Source: Clostridia bacterium
GTDB lineage: Bacteria; Bacillota; Clostridia; TANB77; CAG-508
NCBI GenBank assembly: GCA_017528085.1
Contig: JAFXPH010000011.1
Span: 1-64,000, forward strand
Length of the DNA: 64,000 nt
Direction: 5' to 3'
Shown here: positions 27,987-40,200 of the stretch, one piece after another
Position numbering within the stretch: the stretch's first letter is position 1
Layout of the letters: the number at the start of each line of letters is the position of its first letter
Program-made: the position numbers and the translations under genes
The notes under the pieces: generated by a model
What the model was told of the DNA's origin: nothing
The model's database searches: none
Seen by the model: only the letters and a program-made list of their open reading frames with translations

Positions 27987-28607
27987 ATGTTGAACAATAT
28001 TAGAATAACAAGTAATGAAGAAGAGATTACAGTTAATGTTAGTGTAATAGCTGAAATTCATGAAATAATTGGAGAGTTAGAAAATAAAATGAAGGAACTT
28101 GAAAACCTTGTAATTAAAACTAATTTCCCAATTAGAGTAACAGGAAAACTATTTACTGAAAACGAGATTGCAGCTATTAAAGAATTAATTAATAAGCATA
28201 TGGATGTTGAACTTAGATTCGACGACATATCTGATTTATTAGGACTCCACTCTATAAAGAAAACATTTGAAGTTAATACAGAAATAACTGAAACAAAGTT
28301 TATTCAAGCATCTATAAGATCAGGTCAAAGACAAGAATATGCTGGCTCAATTGTAATATGCGGAGATGTAAATCCGGGTGCAGAAGTAATAGCTGGCGGA
28401 AATATAATGGTAATAGGAAATTTAAGAGGATTAGCTCACGCTGGAGCTAATGGAAATATAAAAGCTATAATATCTGCAAATTGTATAGAAGACACACAAG
28501 TAAGAATATCTAATTTAGTAAAAGAAGTTGGAGAGAAAATAGAGAAGTGTCCAGTATGCGAGGTATTAGATAATAACATTATAATTAGTAACAGAAAAAC
28601 ACAATAA
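27987..28607 (+). CDS. minC: Septum site-determining protein MinC
   Basis: The 206-residue product uses the ATG at 27987 with AAAGGAG eight bases before; an in-frame ATG overlapping the PBP2 gene is less likely. The N-terminal domain (about 1-95) is FtsZ-inhibiting in known MinC proteins. The C-terminal beta-helix (about 105-206) contains RSGQRQEYAGSIVICGDVN and NLRGLAHAGANGNIKAII, including the RSGQ MinD-contact motif. In many Clostridia minC is followed by minD and minE. Here a terminator follows at once, so minD/minE must be elsewhere or absent. Confidence 0.93.
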   Translation: MLNNIRITSNEEEITVNVSVIAEIHEIIGELENKMKELENLVIKTNFPIRVTGKLFTENEIAAIKELINKHMDVELRFDDISDLLGLHSIKKTFEVNTEITETKFIQASIRSGQRQEYAGSIVICGDVNPGAEVIAGGNIMVIGNLRGLAHAGANGNIKAIISANCIEDTQVRISNLVKEVGEKIEKCPVCEVLDNNIIISNRKTQ

Positions 28608-28674
28608 TTATAGAACTTAGGAAAAACCTACAGGCTAATGTTCCGTTAGGTTGTATGGATTTAATATACGTATG

Positions 28675-28736
28675 AAAAAGGCAAAATATTTTTGATAAAC
28701 AAATAACAAAAAGTCAAAAATATTTTGCCTTTTTTT
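28675..28736 (+). terminator. Terminator of the elongasome operon
   Basis: A 20-base stem pairs aaaaggcaaaatatttttga with tcaaaaatattttgcctttt, followed by more T. A smaller aaccta/ttaggtt hairpin lies before it (about 28626-28653). Confidence 0.85.
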
Positions 28737-28832
28737 AACTATTTGGCAAATGATGTTTTATAAGTACTGAAAAAATAATGAATATAATAAGAAGAATATT
28801 TTGAAAAAATGCCAAAAAATACACAAAAAGTA

Positions 28833-28861
28833 TTGAAAAAGTTTACATAAAGGTTTATAAT
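28833..28861 (+). promoter_or_regulatory. Promoter of the first giant surface-protein pair
   Basis: TTGAAA and TATAAT with a 17-base spacer. It lies 250 bases before the start codon, giving an unusually long 5' leader. Confidence 0.7.
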
Positions 28862-28867
28862 AGAACT

Positions 28868-29111
28868 AGTTATGACTTAAATTGGGCAGGTTACACCCAA
28901 GTATTAAAAATGTAATGAAAATAATATATTTGGAAGTCTAATAATTAGGGTTTTGATTTCCGTATATTAATTTCTTTTTAAATACTGTGTAATGCTTGAA
29001 ATATGTACTTATAGGTATTGATTACTTTAATATAAGTAGTAAAATATTTAATATAAGTATAATAATGTCATACTATGTGAAAAAATAAAGTTTTGTTATG
29101 GGGGATTTAAT
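28868..29111 (+). promoter_or_regulatory. Long 5' leader of the surface-protein operon
   Basis: About 240 untranslated bases lie between the promoter and GGGGGA/ATG. A ttggg...cccaa stem with a nine-base loop is at about 28880-28900. The rest is AT-rich and I recognise no known riboswitch. The length suggests post-transcriptional control. Confidence 0.4.
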
Positions 29112-32100
29112 ATGCTAAAAAACAAATCAATCAAAAAATTGATAGCTTTAGTCCTAATTATCACAATGACATTCGCAGAACCATGCTTTGTAACTAAGGC
29201 GATGGCTGCAAGTATCTTTGATGCGTTATACGGCGGAAACGCTGGTAACTCAAGCGTTGAATTTACAGCGACTTTTCAAGATGGTAATAACAGCTTGATC
29301 AGTGATGTAAATAATGCTGATATCAAGATTGCAACTAGCGTAAATGTTGTAAACAATGGTTACTTGAAGGATGCAAAAGTGAAATTGATTGAAGCTAGAG
29401 AAGGCGAAGGATTAAATTTCAAAGTTCAACCAATGGATGAACTTCCTGACAACCTTCAAGCTGCTGAAGATAATGAATTTGCATTTAAGCAAATCAATTA
29501 CGAAGATGAAGCAGCTACACTAGAAATTCCTATCGAGTTCAAGTCAGAAGAGTATGTAAATGACAGTGACTTATCAAAAGAATTCCTAGTTGTTTTAACA
29601 GGTATTTTCATTGATGATGAAGGTGATGAGAATAAAGTTGAAAAACAATATTCACTAAATCTTTCTTGGAAAGATGAAAGACCAGTTAACATTGAAACAT
29701 CAGTTGAGAAATACATCGAGTACAAAGATGGAGAATCAAATGGTGTTATCGTTCAAACTTTAGTAAAAGTTGATAGCTCAACAGAAAACAAATCATTACC
29801 AGTTAAATCAACTGAAGTTAAAGTTAATTTACCAACAGTTAATGGAGTTCTTCCAAGTGGAGTTGATGTATTAGCAGCTTCAACAAGAGGAACAAATGGT
29901 AAAGATGCTGAAAACGTTAAGTTTGATTCAAACAATTGGTACTATGATGAAGCAAATCAACAAGTAACAATCAAAGTTGAAAACGAAAAAGAACTAGTAA
30001 AAGTTGATGAATATGCTGATGAATTCTTAAAGGATGCTGAAGCAGAAGTTATCGAAGAAGAAAGATATTATAGCAAAGCAGGACAAGATGAATTCATAAT
30101 CACATATACATTCGCAAATGTTGGTGATGTTGAAAACGCTGTTGTGTTTAATTCAAATTCAGAAGTAACAATGAAAACTTTTAGTGGTGATAGTTTAAGT
30201 GAAAATGAATATGTCGTAACTGCAAATGAAGCAAAATCATTTGAGTTTACTGAACAAACAGGTGATATAGTTTCATATTCAACTTCAACTGAAACTCCAG
30301 AAATTTCAAAAGTTTACACATATGCAAATTATAATTCAGACGAGAATTATCAAGTTGAATATAATACAAAGAATATTGTAAACGTATCTTATAAAGATAT
30401 CGTAGAAGAAATTGTTTTATCAGATGTTGAAACAGCTTACAAATTCAAAGATGGTTCAAAAACTGTTAATAACGATACATACTACAAAGAGGTATCTGTT
30501 GATAGAGATAACTTAGTTGATATCTTAGGAGATCAAGGAAAAGTTGATATCTTAGATGAAAACGGTAATGTCGTTGGAACTATGAATGCTAGCAGTATCA
30601 CAGATGAACAAAACAAAATCACAATGAGCTTTAACCAAAAAGTTTCAAAATTAACTTATAAGATTAGTAATCCTATAAGAGAAGGAAACTTAGTAATCAA
30701 TACAGTTAAAGTTTCAGAAGATTCAAGTTTAACAAGAGATGAATACAAAAATGTTGAATCTTTTGTATTAACAACAAATCTTCAAGCAAAATACAAATAT
30801 GTTGATAACAATGTTCAAATTGGAACTGTTGACACAGAAGTTAAATTAAACGACACAATAACAAAACCAAATTTAGTAATAGATAGAGATTCACTTTCAA
30901 CAATCGTTGATAACGAAAATGTTGAATTCAGAATTGAATTAAATAACGATAAAGAAACTTCAGACGTATATGGAGCATCTACATTTGAGATAGTTCTTCC
31001 TGAGTATGTTGAAAATGCAGAAGTTACAAACTCTTCTGTAGCATATGGTGAAGGATTAGATATAACAAACGTAGAAGTAACAAGAAACGCTGAAGGAAGA
31101 GTTGTTTTAGTAGTAACAGTTGGTGGTACACAAGGAAAATTAAATTCTGGTGTATTAACAAATGGTACTAACTTAGAAGTATATGCAAATATTTCAGTTA
31201 ATAAATTTGCACCAGCAAAGAGTGATGTTGTTACATTAAATTATAACAACACATTAGCAACAGCAAATGGTAGTGAAAAAGAAGAAGTTAATATCTTCTA
31301 TTCAGCACCAAGAGGATTAGTTGCAGTAAATGGTACAAGAAATTATAACGAAATAGGAACAGAACTTACTTCAGTTAATGAAGGAACTCAAAGAGATATG
31401 ATAGATATCTACACTTCAGCTAAAGTTGCTACAATGGAAGTTGTAGTAATGAACAACAATGGAAATGATGTATCAAACTTAAGTATTTTAGGTAGAATAC
31501 CATTTGCCGGAGTTAAAGATTTAGCTACAGGTGAAGATTTAGGAACAACTGTTGATACAAGAATGGTAAATGGTCTTGTAGCTGATGGTTCTAATAAAGG
31601 TACATTCAATGTATATTATTCAGAAAATGGTGAAGCTACAAAAGATCTTGAAGATTCAAACAATGGTTGGACAATGAATCCTGAATCATTTGAAAATGTT
31701 AAATCATATTTAATAGTACCAACTGATTCAGAATATAGAATGGCCGACACTGAAATGTTAAGATTCACATATGAATATGAAATTCCAGAAAACTTAGGAC
31801 ATAACGAAAATATCTATGGAACATTCTTAGCATATTATACAAATGAATCTGAACTATCAACTGTAGATGAAGTTGCAGTTCCAGATATCATTGGTTTAAC
31901 AACAGGTGAAGGACCAGATGTTGAAATATCATTAGAAGCAGATAAAGATAAAGTAAACGAAGAAGAAGAAGTAGTAATTACTTCTAAAGTTAAAAACGTT
32001 GGTAACGAAGTTGCAAGAGATGTAGTAGTTGAAGTACCATTACCTCAAAAAACTACATTAAATAGAACTAACGTAACAGATGAAGAAGTTAATGTAACAA

Positions 32101-34211
32101 AATCTTCTGACAAAGTAGTATTCACAATACCAGAACTACAAATTGGAGAAGAAATTGAATTACCTTCTTATATTAAAATAGAAAGTATGAAAGCTTCTAA
32201 AGGAAGAACAGTTGAATTTAATTCAACAGTAACTGCTAAAGATCTTGGAACAACAGTTGCAGCTGACCCAGTAAAGGTTAAAACAACTGCACCAGAACTT
32301 GCAGTAAGTGCTAAACCAACTAACAGAGGTTCAATCGAAGATGAAGCAATGCCAGTTGGATTCCAATTAGACTTAGCTTTCATAGTACAAACATTAACTA
32401 GCGAAGAAGCTAACAATGTAATAGTAAAAATTAATATCCCAGATAACGTTGAATATAAAGAAGCTTATAGAGCTGTATCTTTAGCAAACGCAGTTGAAGA
32501 AAAACATCCAGAAGATGTTGAATATGATTCAACAACAAGAACAGTTACAGCTAGATTAGATAAGGTTCAAGGAGCTGCAGTAATTAAAGTTATAGTTATT
32601 ACAGCTAATATGCCAGAAGGTACATATACAACTGATGGTGTGTTCACAGCAACAGCTCAAGCAGATGGTACTCAAGTTTATAATTCAAATACAATGAAAT
32701 TAAGAGTATCTAAAGCATCAATCACAGCAAGACAAGTTGCAGTAACAGAAAATCAATATGTAACTGAAGGTGATGAAATCAAATACAGATTTGAAATAGA
32801 GAACGCTGGTTCAGTAGTTGCTTCAAGTGTATTTGTAAAAGATTTAATTCCTGAAGGATTAAATATTAAGAAAATAGAATACAGATATGGAGAGAATGGT
32901 TCTACAGCAAGCAAAACTGTTTACAACAATGATGCAGCTTCAGTAACATTAGATATCCCACCAGAGACAACTGCATATGTATATGTAACAGCAAGAGCAA
33001 ATAGCTTAAACGGACAACTTGAAAGATCTGTAACAAACGTTGGTGAAATTAAAACTCAATTAGATGAACCAATGAGAACAAATGAAATTGTTCACATAGT
33101 TCAAAAAGATCCAGCAAAAGATACAACAATTACTGATGCAGATAAGACACAAGTTAAAGCATCAGACTCAACATCAACAACTAGAGACATCGTTAGAACA
33201 TACAAGATAACAGGTACAGCTTGGTTAGATTCAAACGGAAATGGTTCTAGAGAAAATGATGAAGAAAAAGTAAATGGAATTACAGCAAGATTAGTTAACT
33301 CAGACACAGGTGTAATTGTTAAGACAGTTACTACAGATAGTAATGGTGATTACACATTTGCAGGAATTGAAAATGGTAACTACTTAGTACTATTTGAATA
33401 TGACACAGTTAAATATACAGTAACTACATATAAGAAAGCCGGAGTTGAAGCATCAATAAACTCTGATGTTATCACAACAAAGATTGAGCAAGATGGTAAA
33501 ACAAAGAACGGAGCTGTAACTGATGTAATTAGATTACAAGATTCAGCTGTAGCAAACGTAGACATCGGTTTAGCATTAGCTGATACATTCGACTTACAAT
33601 TAGATAAGACAATAACAAAGATTACAGTATTAAATAGAGCTGGTGATACAACACATACATTTGATGATGTTAAATTAGCTCAAGAAGCAATTGCTGGTAA
33701 ATATCTAGCAGGTTCAACAGTAACAATTGAATATAGAATCAAAGTTACAAACGTTGGAGATATCGCAGGATATGCTAAATCAGTAGTTGATTACATTCCA
33801 CAAGGAATGAAATTCCAATCAGAATTAAATAAAGATTGGTATACAGGAACAGATGATAACTTATATACAAATGCATTCGCAGACAGAGAATTAAAAGCTG
33901 GCGAGAGTGCAGAAGTAAGATTAGTACTTCAAAAAGATATGACAGCAGAAAACACAGGTATCGTAAACAACAGAGCAGAGATTTTTGAAGACTACAATAT
34001 ATATGGTGTATCTGATAAGAACTCAACACCAGCTAACAAAGCACAAGGTGAAAACGATATGGGTTCAGCAGATGCTATCCTAACAGTAAGAACTGGTGAA
34101 GTATTAATTAACTTCTCAGTAGTAATTACAACGATGTTACTTGGAGGAATAGCAGTATTCCTAATTAGAACAAAGATTGTATCAAAGAAAAGAAAGGGAG
34201 GTGTTCAATAA
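29112..34211 (+). CDS. Giant secreted DUF11/SdrD_B-repeat surface protein, membrane-anchored
   Basis: The 1699-residue protein begins with a signal peptide (KLIALVLIITMTF, cleavage near AMA-A at about residue 33). It ends with one membrane helix (about 1663-1690) and a basic KKRKGG tail; no LPxTG motif is present. Beta-sandwich modules occupy the rest. DUF11-like repeats (for example VTSKVKNVGNEVARDVVVEV in style, about 935-1340) come before a Cna_B/SdrD_B-like domain beginning GTAWLDSNGNGSREND (about 1365-1480). A last DUF11-like module starts FDLQLDKTI (about 1495). The stop codon overlaps the next start (TAATG). The protein is paralogous to the one at 57833 along most of its C-terminal half. 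Likely a stalk or adhesin; the ligand is unknown. Confidence 0.8.
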   Translation: MLKNKSIKKLIALVLIITMTFAEPCFVTKAMAASIFDALYGGNAGNSSVEFTATFQDGNNSLISDVNNADIKIATSVNVVNNGYLKDAKVKLIEAREGEGLNFKVQPMDELPDNLQAAEDNEFAFKQINYEDEAATLEIPIEFKSEEYVNDSDLSKEFLVVLTGIFIDDEGDENKVEKQYSLNLSWKDERPVNIETSVEKYIEYKDGESNGVIVQTLVKVDSSTENKSLPVKSTEVKVNLPTVNGVLPSGVDVLAASTRGTNGKDAENVKFDSNNWYYDEANQQVTIKVENEKELVKVDEYADEFLKDAEAEVIEEERYYSKAGQDEFIITYTFANVGDVENAVVFNSNSEVTMKTFSGDSLSENEYVVTANEAKSFEFTEQTGDIVSYSTSTETPEISKVYTYANYNSDENYQVEYNTKNIVNVSYKDIVEEIVLSDVETAYKFKDGSKTVNNDTYYKEVSVDRDNLVDILGDQGKVDILDENGNVVGTMNASSITDEQNKITMSFNQKVSKLTYKISNPIREGNLVINTVKVSEDSSLTRDEYKNVESFVLTTNLQAKYKYVDNNVQIGTVDTEVKLNDTITKPNLVIDRDSLSTIVDNENVEFRIELNNDKETSDVYGASTFEIVLPEYVENAEVTNSSVAYGEGLDITNVEVTRNAEGRVVLVVTVGGTQGKLNSGVLTNGTNLEVYANISVNKFAPAKSDVVTLNYNNTLATANGSEKEEVNIFYSAPRGLVAVNGTRNYNEIGTELTSVNEGTQRDMIDIYTSAKVATMEVVVMNNNGNDVSNLSILGRIPFAGVKDLATGEDLGTTVDTRMVNGLVADGSNKGTFNVYYSENGEATKDLEDSNNGWTMNPESFENVKSYLIVPTDSEYRMADTEMLRFTYEYEIPENLGHNENIYGTFLAYYTNESELSTVDEVAVPDIIGLTTGEGPDVEISLEADKDKVNEEEEVVITSKVKNVGNEVARDVVVEVPLPQKTTLNRTNVTDEEVNVTKSSDKVVFTIPELQIGEEIELPSYIKIESMKASKGRTVEFNSTVTAKDLGTTVAADPVKVKTTAPELAVSAKPTNRGSIEDEAMPVGFQLDLAFIVQTLTSEEANNVIVKINIPDNVEYKEAYRAVSLANAVEEKHPEDVEYDSTTRTVTARLDKVQGAAVIKVIVITANMPEGTYTTDGVFTATAQADGTQVYNSNTMKLRVSKASITARQVAVTENQYVTEGDEIKYRFEIENAGSVVASSVFVKDLIPEGLNIKKIEYRYGENGSTASKTVYNNDAASVTLDIPPETTAYVYVTARANSLNGQLERSVTNVGEIKTQLDEPMRTNEIVHIVQKDPAKDTTITDADKTQVKASDSTSTTRDIVRTYKITGTAWLDSNGNGSRENDEEKVNGITARLVNSDTGVIVKTVTTDSNGDYTFAGIENGNYLVLFEYDTVKYTVTTYKKAGVEASINSDVITTKIEQDGKTKNGAVTDVIRLQDSAVANVDIGLALADTFDLQLDKTITKITVLNRAGDTTHTFDDVKLAQEAIAGKYLAGSTVTIEYRIKVTNVGDIAGYAKSVVDYIPQGMKFQSELNKDWYTGTDDNLYTNAFADRELKAGESAEVRLVLQKDMTAENTGIVNNRAEIFEDYNIYGVSDKNSTPANKAQGENDMGSADAILTVRTGEVLINFSVVITTMLLGGIAVFLIRTKIVSKKRKGGVQ

Positions 34212-37200
34212 TGAAGAAATTAAGTTTAAAAAATAAATTATTATTTTCAATAGTAACAATTTTATTATTATTAACATCTCTACTTATTATAAATGCAAGA
34301 GCTGCTGAACAAAATGTTCCAGCAGAGATGTTATCAAAAGGTAAATACTTGGAATTAACACCATTTGCACAAAAATATGTAAGTCCAAATGATCCAGGTA
34401 CACCAGTATTTAATGTTGGTGATGTTATAACAAACTATGACGTAAGATCAAGAGTTGTAACAATCAATGGAGAAACATATACAGGTTATGAACTAACAGT
34501 TGCTGACCTAAGAAATGAATATCCATTACTATGTTGCCAACATGGTACTCCACTTCCAACAGGAGTACAAATCCCACTTGATATAGGTTGGGATCAAGAT
34601 GAATTATCTGCTTTAATGCAAAATATGCGTTTAGTAGAAGTAACAAATGATTCTTTTGACTACTATGGAGAGTTTGATGGATACGTTGCAAAAACTCCAG
34701 CTTGGTATCACATAGTTGAAGAAAGAGCAGCTACTCCAGAAGAAGCTTACATCTTAGCAGAAATGGTTATGGAAAAATTACCAGAAGGTGTAGTTTTAAT
34801 TCCAGAACTAGATGCTAATGGAAATCCAATTTTAGTAGACGAAGATGAAATCGAAGGCGAAATATACATGGCTGGTGGAGATGGATACTACTTATATGAA
34901 GCTGAGTATGCCGTTGATACACCAGATGGAAACACATATAAAGCAGAACTTGGTGGATATGACAATAACGGAAAACCATACTATGTATATAAATATGATG
35001 AAAATCATCAAAAAGAAGAAACAACTACATCATTAGTTGAACCAGATTTAAAATTATATGAAGGTAGAGGATACTACGAACAAAACTGGCAAGAAATAGA
35101 TGTCGATGGTAATGTCGATGGAGCAATTCAAGAAGGTAATGTATACTTAACTTCAAATAAAATTGCCATGAGAGATGAATCAGGTAGATTAATCAGAGCT
35201 AGAGTTCAAGGTGGTAACTCATACATACAATATGCTTGGTGGGCATCAAGAGTAATTAATGAAGGAACTATAGAAGCTCCTAATGCATTATCTAAAGAAG
35301 CTAAGGCTTTTGAAGAATATATTTTAAGAGTTTCTAAATGTTCATCTGTTGATGAAGTAATGAGCAAATATGTTGATCATCCATATGAAATAACAATCAA
35401 TGGACAAACATATTCTGGAATGGTTCCAGCATATCCTATAGAATATGATGCAAAATATATGACAACAGAACAAAAAGCAGCTGCTTTAGGAGTACCTGAA
35501 GAACAAGCTGAAATCACAGTTGCTTGGGATGAAGAAAAACAAGTATATAAAATCGGACCATTCGGTATCGATTACGTAGAAGCAAGAACACATATTTCAG
35601 GAAGACCTGAAGTTGAATTCTCTGGTATTACAGGAATGAAATTATATACAAACTTAGGTGAAGTACCAGAAGACAAGTGGAGAATTTTATTCTTAGCAGA
35701 TCAAAGAACTAACGATGATTATAAATTCCCACATGAAAATGAAATCTTCTATATTGAAATGGATTATATAGAAGGTGCAAAAGAAATTTTAGATTTAGCT
35801 ACTTCATTCAGATTTATGAATGCAGGTGGTGCAATTCAAAAAATCGATTGTAACTATAACGAAGCAGTATTTACTTCACACTGTGTAGCAAATACAGATA
35901 CAGACGAAGATGGAAATGAATATGTAGTTGATTACACTAACTGGTTAACAGCTGTTGTAACAACACATGATTCACAAACATTAGCAACAGCAATTATTGG
36001 TGCTAGATGGTATGAAGAAACAGAAATTCACTTAGCATTAGGACCATTACCAGACTTCGTTAAAGGTAGACTTGCTATCACTAAGGAAGTAGAAAATGCT
36101 ACAGAAAATGATGATACAAAATTTACATTTAATGTATATTACAATAATGAATTTGTAGAACAAGTTCTAGTTAAACCAGGCGAAACAGTATTTACTTCAG
36201 AAGTAACTTGGTTAAAGACTGATCCAGTTCCTACTTATAGAGTAGAAGAGGTTGATATACCAGACGGATATGAATTCGTTGGTATAGAAAACGGATCAGG
36301 AACATTAAAAGAAAATGAAACAGTAATGGTAATAGCTAAGAACAAGCTAGAAGAACATACTGGACATATCAAGATTATCAAAAAAGTAACTGATGTTTCT
36401 GATAGAGACGAAGTATACAAATTTGATGTTAAAGTTGATAATAGAACATTCGATACTGCAGTAATTACAGTTCCTGCAGGAGGAAGTTCTTCAGAATATG
36501 TTTCACCAGAAATCAAATGGACTGGAGATATAGCTCCTACATATAATGTAGAAGAAATTGAAATTCCAGATTTCGTAAATGATGTAACATATGAAAATAA
36601 ATCAGGTACTGTTGGAGATGGTGCAGAAACAACTGTAACAGCTACAAACAATACTGATAAAAAAGAATATCACTTGAGAATATTAAAGAAAGTAACTGAT
36701 ATTTCAGATAGAGATGAAACATATACATTTGATGTTTACATTAACAATGCTAAATATACAACAGTTACAATAACAGTTCCAGCAGGTGGAAGATCAAGTG
36801 AAGCTACAATTACATACAGACAAAGTGGTAACACAGCTCCTGTATATAATGTAGAAGAGGTTAGCATTCCAGATTTTGTTGAAGATGTAACATACGAAAA
36901 CAAATCAGGAACAATGTCTACAGGAACTACACCAGTTACTGTAACAGCAACTAACCACATTGCTTACCCAAGAGAAGCAAAAATTAAAATAATCAAAACA
37001 GTTTCTGAACCAGCAGATATTGATGAAGTTTACAAATTCAATGTTCATGTTGATGGATATGAAGATGAAGTTGTAACAATAACAGTTCCAAGAGGAGCTA
37101 CAACAGGATCTGCAGAAACAGAACAAACATATAGATGGAAGAGTACAGAAGCTGGACCTAAATATCTTGTAAAAGAGATTGAAGTTCCAGAAGGATACAC

Positions 37201-40200
37201 AGTAACAATGACAAACGAAAAAGGTAGATTGACAGAAAATGAAGAAAAACTTGTTACAGTATCTGCTTTAAATAGTAAAGTTCAACCACATCTTGGTTCA
37301 ATAACAATTAAGAAAACTGTTGATGGACCAGTAAATGATACAGACAAATTTACAATTAGAGTAAAAGTAACATATTCTAATGGTTCAACTCATTTATATG
37401 AGAAAGAATTAAAAGCAAATGAATCTTGGAAATTATTAGAATACTGGCTAGGAAGTGAAACAGCTCCTACTTATGAAGTAGAAGAAATTAACATTCCAGA
37501 AGGATATGTATTAAAAGATATCACTAATAAATCAGGATCATTCGAAGTTGATAAAAACATCGACATTCTTTGTGAAAACCAAGTAGAATATAGAGGACAC
37601 TTAGTTTTAACAAAAGTTGTTACTGGTGGAAAAGCAAATACAGATGTATTTAAATTCAAAGTAACAATCGCTGGTGAGACTAAAGATGTTGAATTAGTTG
37701 CTGGTGCTAAATGGACTAGTGATGAATATACATGGAAATATGGAGAAGAAGCTCCAACATATAGCGTAGAAGAGGTTAATATTCCAGAAGGTTATGTACT
37801 AGTTGGAATAGATAATGCATCAGGAGTTTTAAGTTCTTCAGGAACAGTTAATGTAAGAGCAGTAAACAAATCAGATTCTCATGAGGGAAGATTAATCCTA
37901 AAGAAAGTAATTGAAAATGCTGCTGATGAAAATACAGTATTCCACTTCAATGTAAAAATTGGAGATAGTGTACAAACAGTTGATCTAAAAGCTGGTAGAA
38001 GTTGGACATCTGATGTAGTTACTTGGGTTGGTGATAATGCTCCAGCATATGAAGTAACAGAGGTTAATGTCCCAGCAGGATATAGCCAAGTTAGAATAGA
38101 TAATGGAACAGGAACATTAAGTTCAACTCAAACTGTTACAGCTACAGCTGTAAACAGAGCAGACGAACATAATGGCCAAGTTGCAGTAACTAAGAAAATA
38201 GTAACAGATGAAAAATTAAAAGCTGAAGCAGTTGAAGGAAGATTCACTGTTAAGATTACAATCACTGGTACATTCGAAGCTGATGGAGAAAGCGTAGTAA
38301 ATGGATCAAGAACATATACTAAAGAAATCGCTGCAGATGAAACATTTACATCTCCAAACATTAAATGGTATGGAAATAATGCTCCACTTTATAGTATAAG
38401 TGAGACAAACCTTCCAAAAGGATGGGTATTAGAATCAATTACTAATAAGAGTGGTAAATTATCAGATGGCCATACAGTAAATGCTACAATTACAAACAGT
38501 TTAACAACAGAAGTAATAATCGACCTAACTATGGAACTTGGTGGTATCGTTTGGGAAGACTTAACTGATGATGAAAAATTAGTTGAGAGAATCAATGATA
38601 CAGGAAAAGGACACATAGCTGATGGTAGATATGATAAAGATAATGAATTAGGTATTTCAGGAGTTGAAGTTTATGTAGAGAAAGTTCTATATGGACAAGG
38701 CGGAAATGAAATAGCTAGAGTTGCTCCAATCGCATACGAAGAGAGTGGTTCTCCACTTTCATTCCCAGTATACACTTCAGCAAGTGATCTAGGAAAATGG
38801 AGCGTACCAAGAATTGAACTTGGTGTAACAGAAGCTGAAAAAGCAATGGGTGCATCATATGCAAGATTCAATATTAGATTCGTATATGATGGACAAACAT
38901 ATGAACCAACAGTTCCACTTGTAAATGGAGATGCTGCTGCATATAGAGCTGCATCAACAGCTGCAAAAGAAGGCTGGTTCGATAACTCAATGGCAGATGA
39001 CATTAATAGACAAGAAGTAAACAACAGAGTAGCTGAAGTATATGGTGGCAATGCTGCTAACGATACTTCAACAGACGGATATGTAAGAGGATTAGATGGA
39101 ACAGAAGCTACTATTAAATATAATACAGCTTCAGGTGATGATGGAAAATTAGCTACATCAACAGTTGTTACAAGAGACAACAACAATGTTGCTTTACCAT
39201 TATTCAAAGCTAAAGCTACAACTGATAAAGTTGGTTTAGTATATCCATTTAATAATAGATCTCATCTATATGATATAGATAAGAAATTAACTGAATATGG
39301 AATCGTTGAGACATATCACTATATTGCAACATATCCATATACACAAAACATTAACTTAGGTTTAGTAAAGAGAGAAACATCTGATTTATCAATTGCAAAA
39401 GACTTAGATAAAGCTATAGTAGTTGCAAATGGTAAGATGTTAACTTACAAATACAATAGTATCTTAAATAAATTAAGTGAAGGTCCATTAGTTGCAATCG
39501 AATCAAGAGACACAGTTAACGGATACAAACTAAATGTTTATAGTACAGATTACTATTACAGATCATCAATTTATGATCACTTACTAAACGGAAATGGAGT
39601 TGGATTAAAAGCTGCATTAGATAATTTCTATAGTGAAATGGGATTCCAAAACGAATCTAAAGATTCAGAGCTTGAGATTTACTTAAACTATAAAGTTTTA
39701 GTATTCAACAACTCACAAGGTGATTACATAGCTACAGTAAATAAACTTGCTGATTACTATGACGAGTCATTAGAATTAGTAAGAGAAGATACAATGGCAT
39801 ATGTAAACACACAAGATACTGCAAATGATCAAATCAAAGAAGGTTTAGTAAAAGTTGCAGACAAACCAACATACACAACATCACAAGGACAAACAAACGT
39901 AGTAAATTGGATTGATACTCAAGAAGGTATTCCTTCACCTGCAATCGTAGGTGCTAATAGAAGTAGCAAAGTTAAATCAATGACAACTACTTCACTAAAA
40001 GATGTAAGACTTGAAAGAGGTCAATACATACTTCTAGATATGACATTTAAAGTAAATAAACAAACTAACGACCAAGGTGTTGAAGACGCAATCATCTTAG
40101 GTGAAAAGAATAATATTGCAGAGATTGCAAGCTACTCTATCTATGATAGAGAAGGAAACGTTGAAGGTAAGATAGATCGTAACTCTGCTCCAGCAAATAT

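Noticed and set aside
28868..28910. ttaaattgggca resembles part of a class II cyclic-di-GMP riboswitch
   Set aside because: The other conserved blocks I remember for that class (GGAAA start and the pairing partner region) are not visible nearby. A single 12-base resemblance in AT-rich sequence is not enough.
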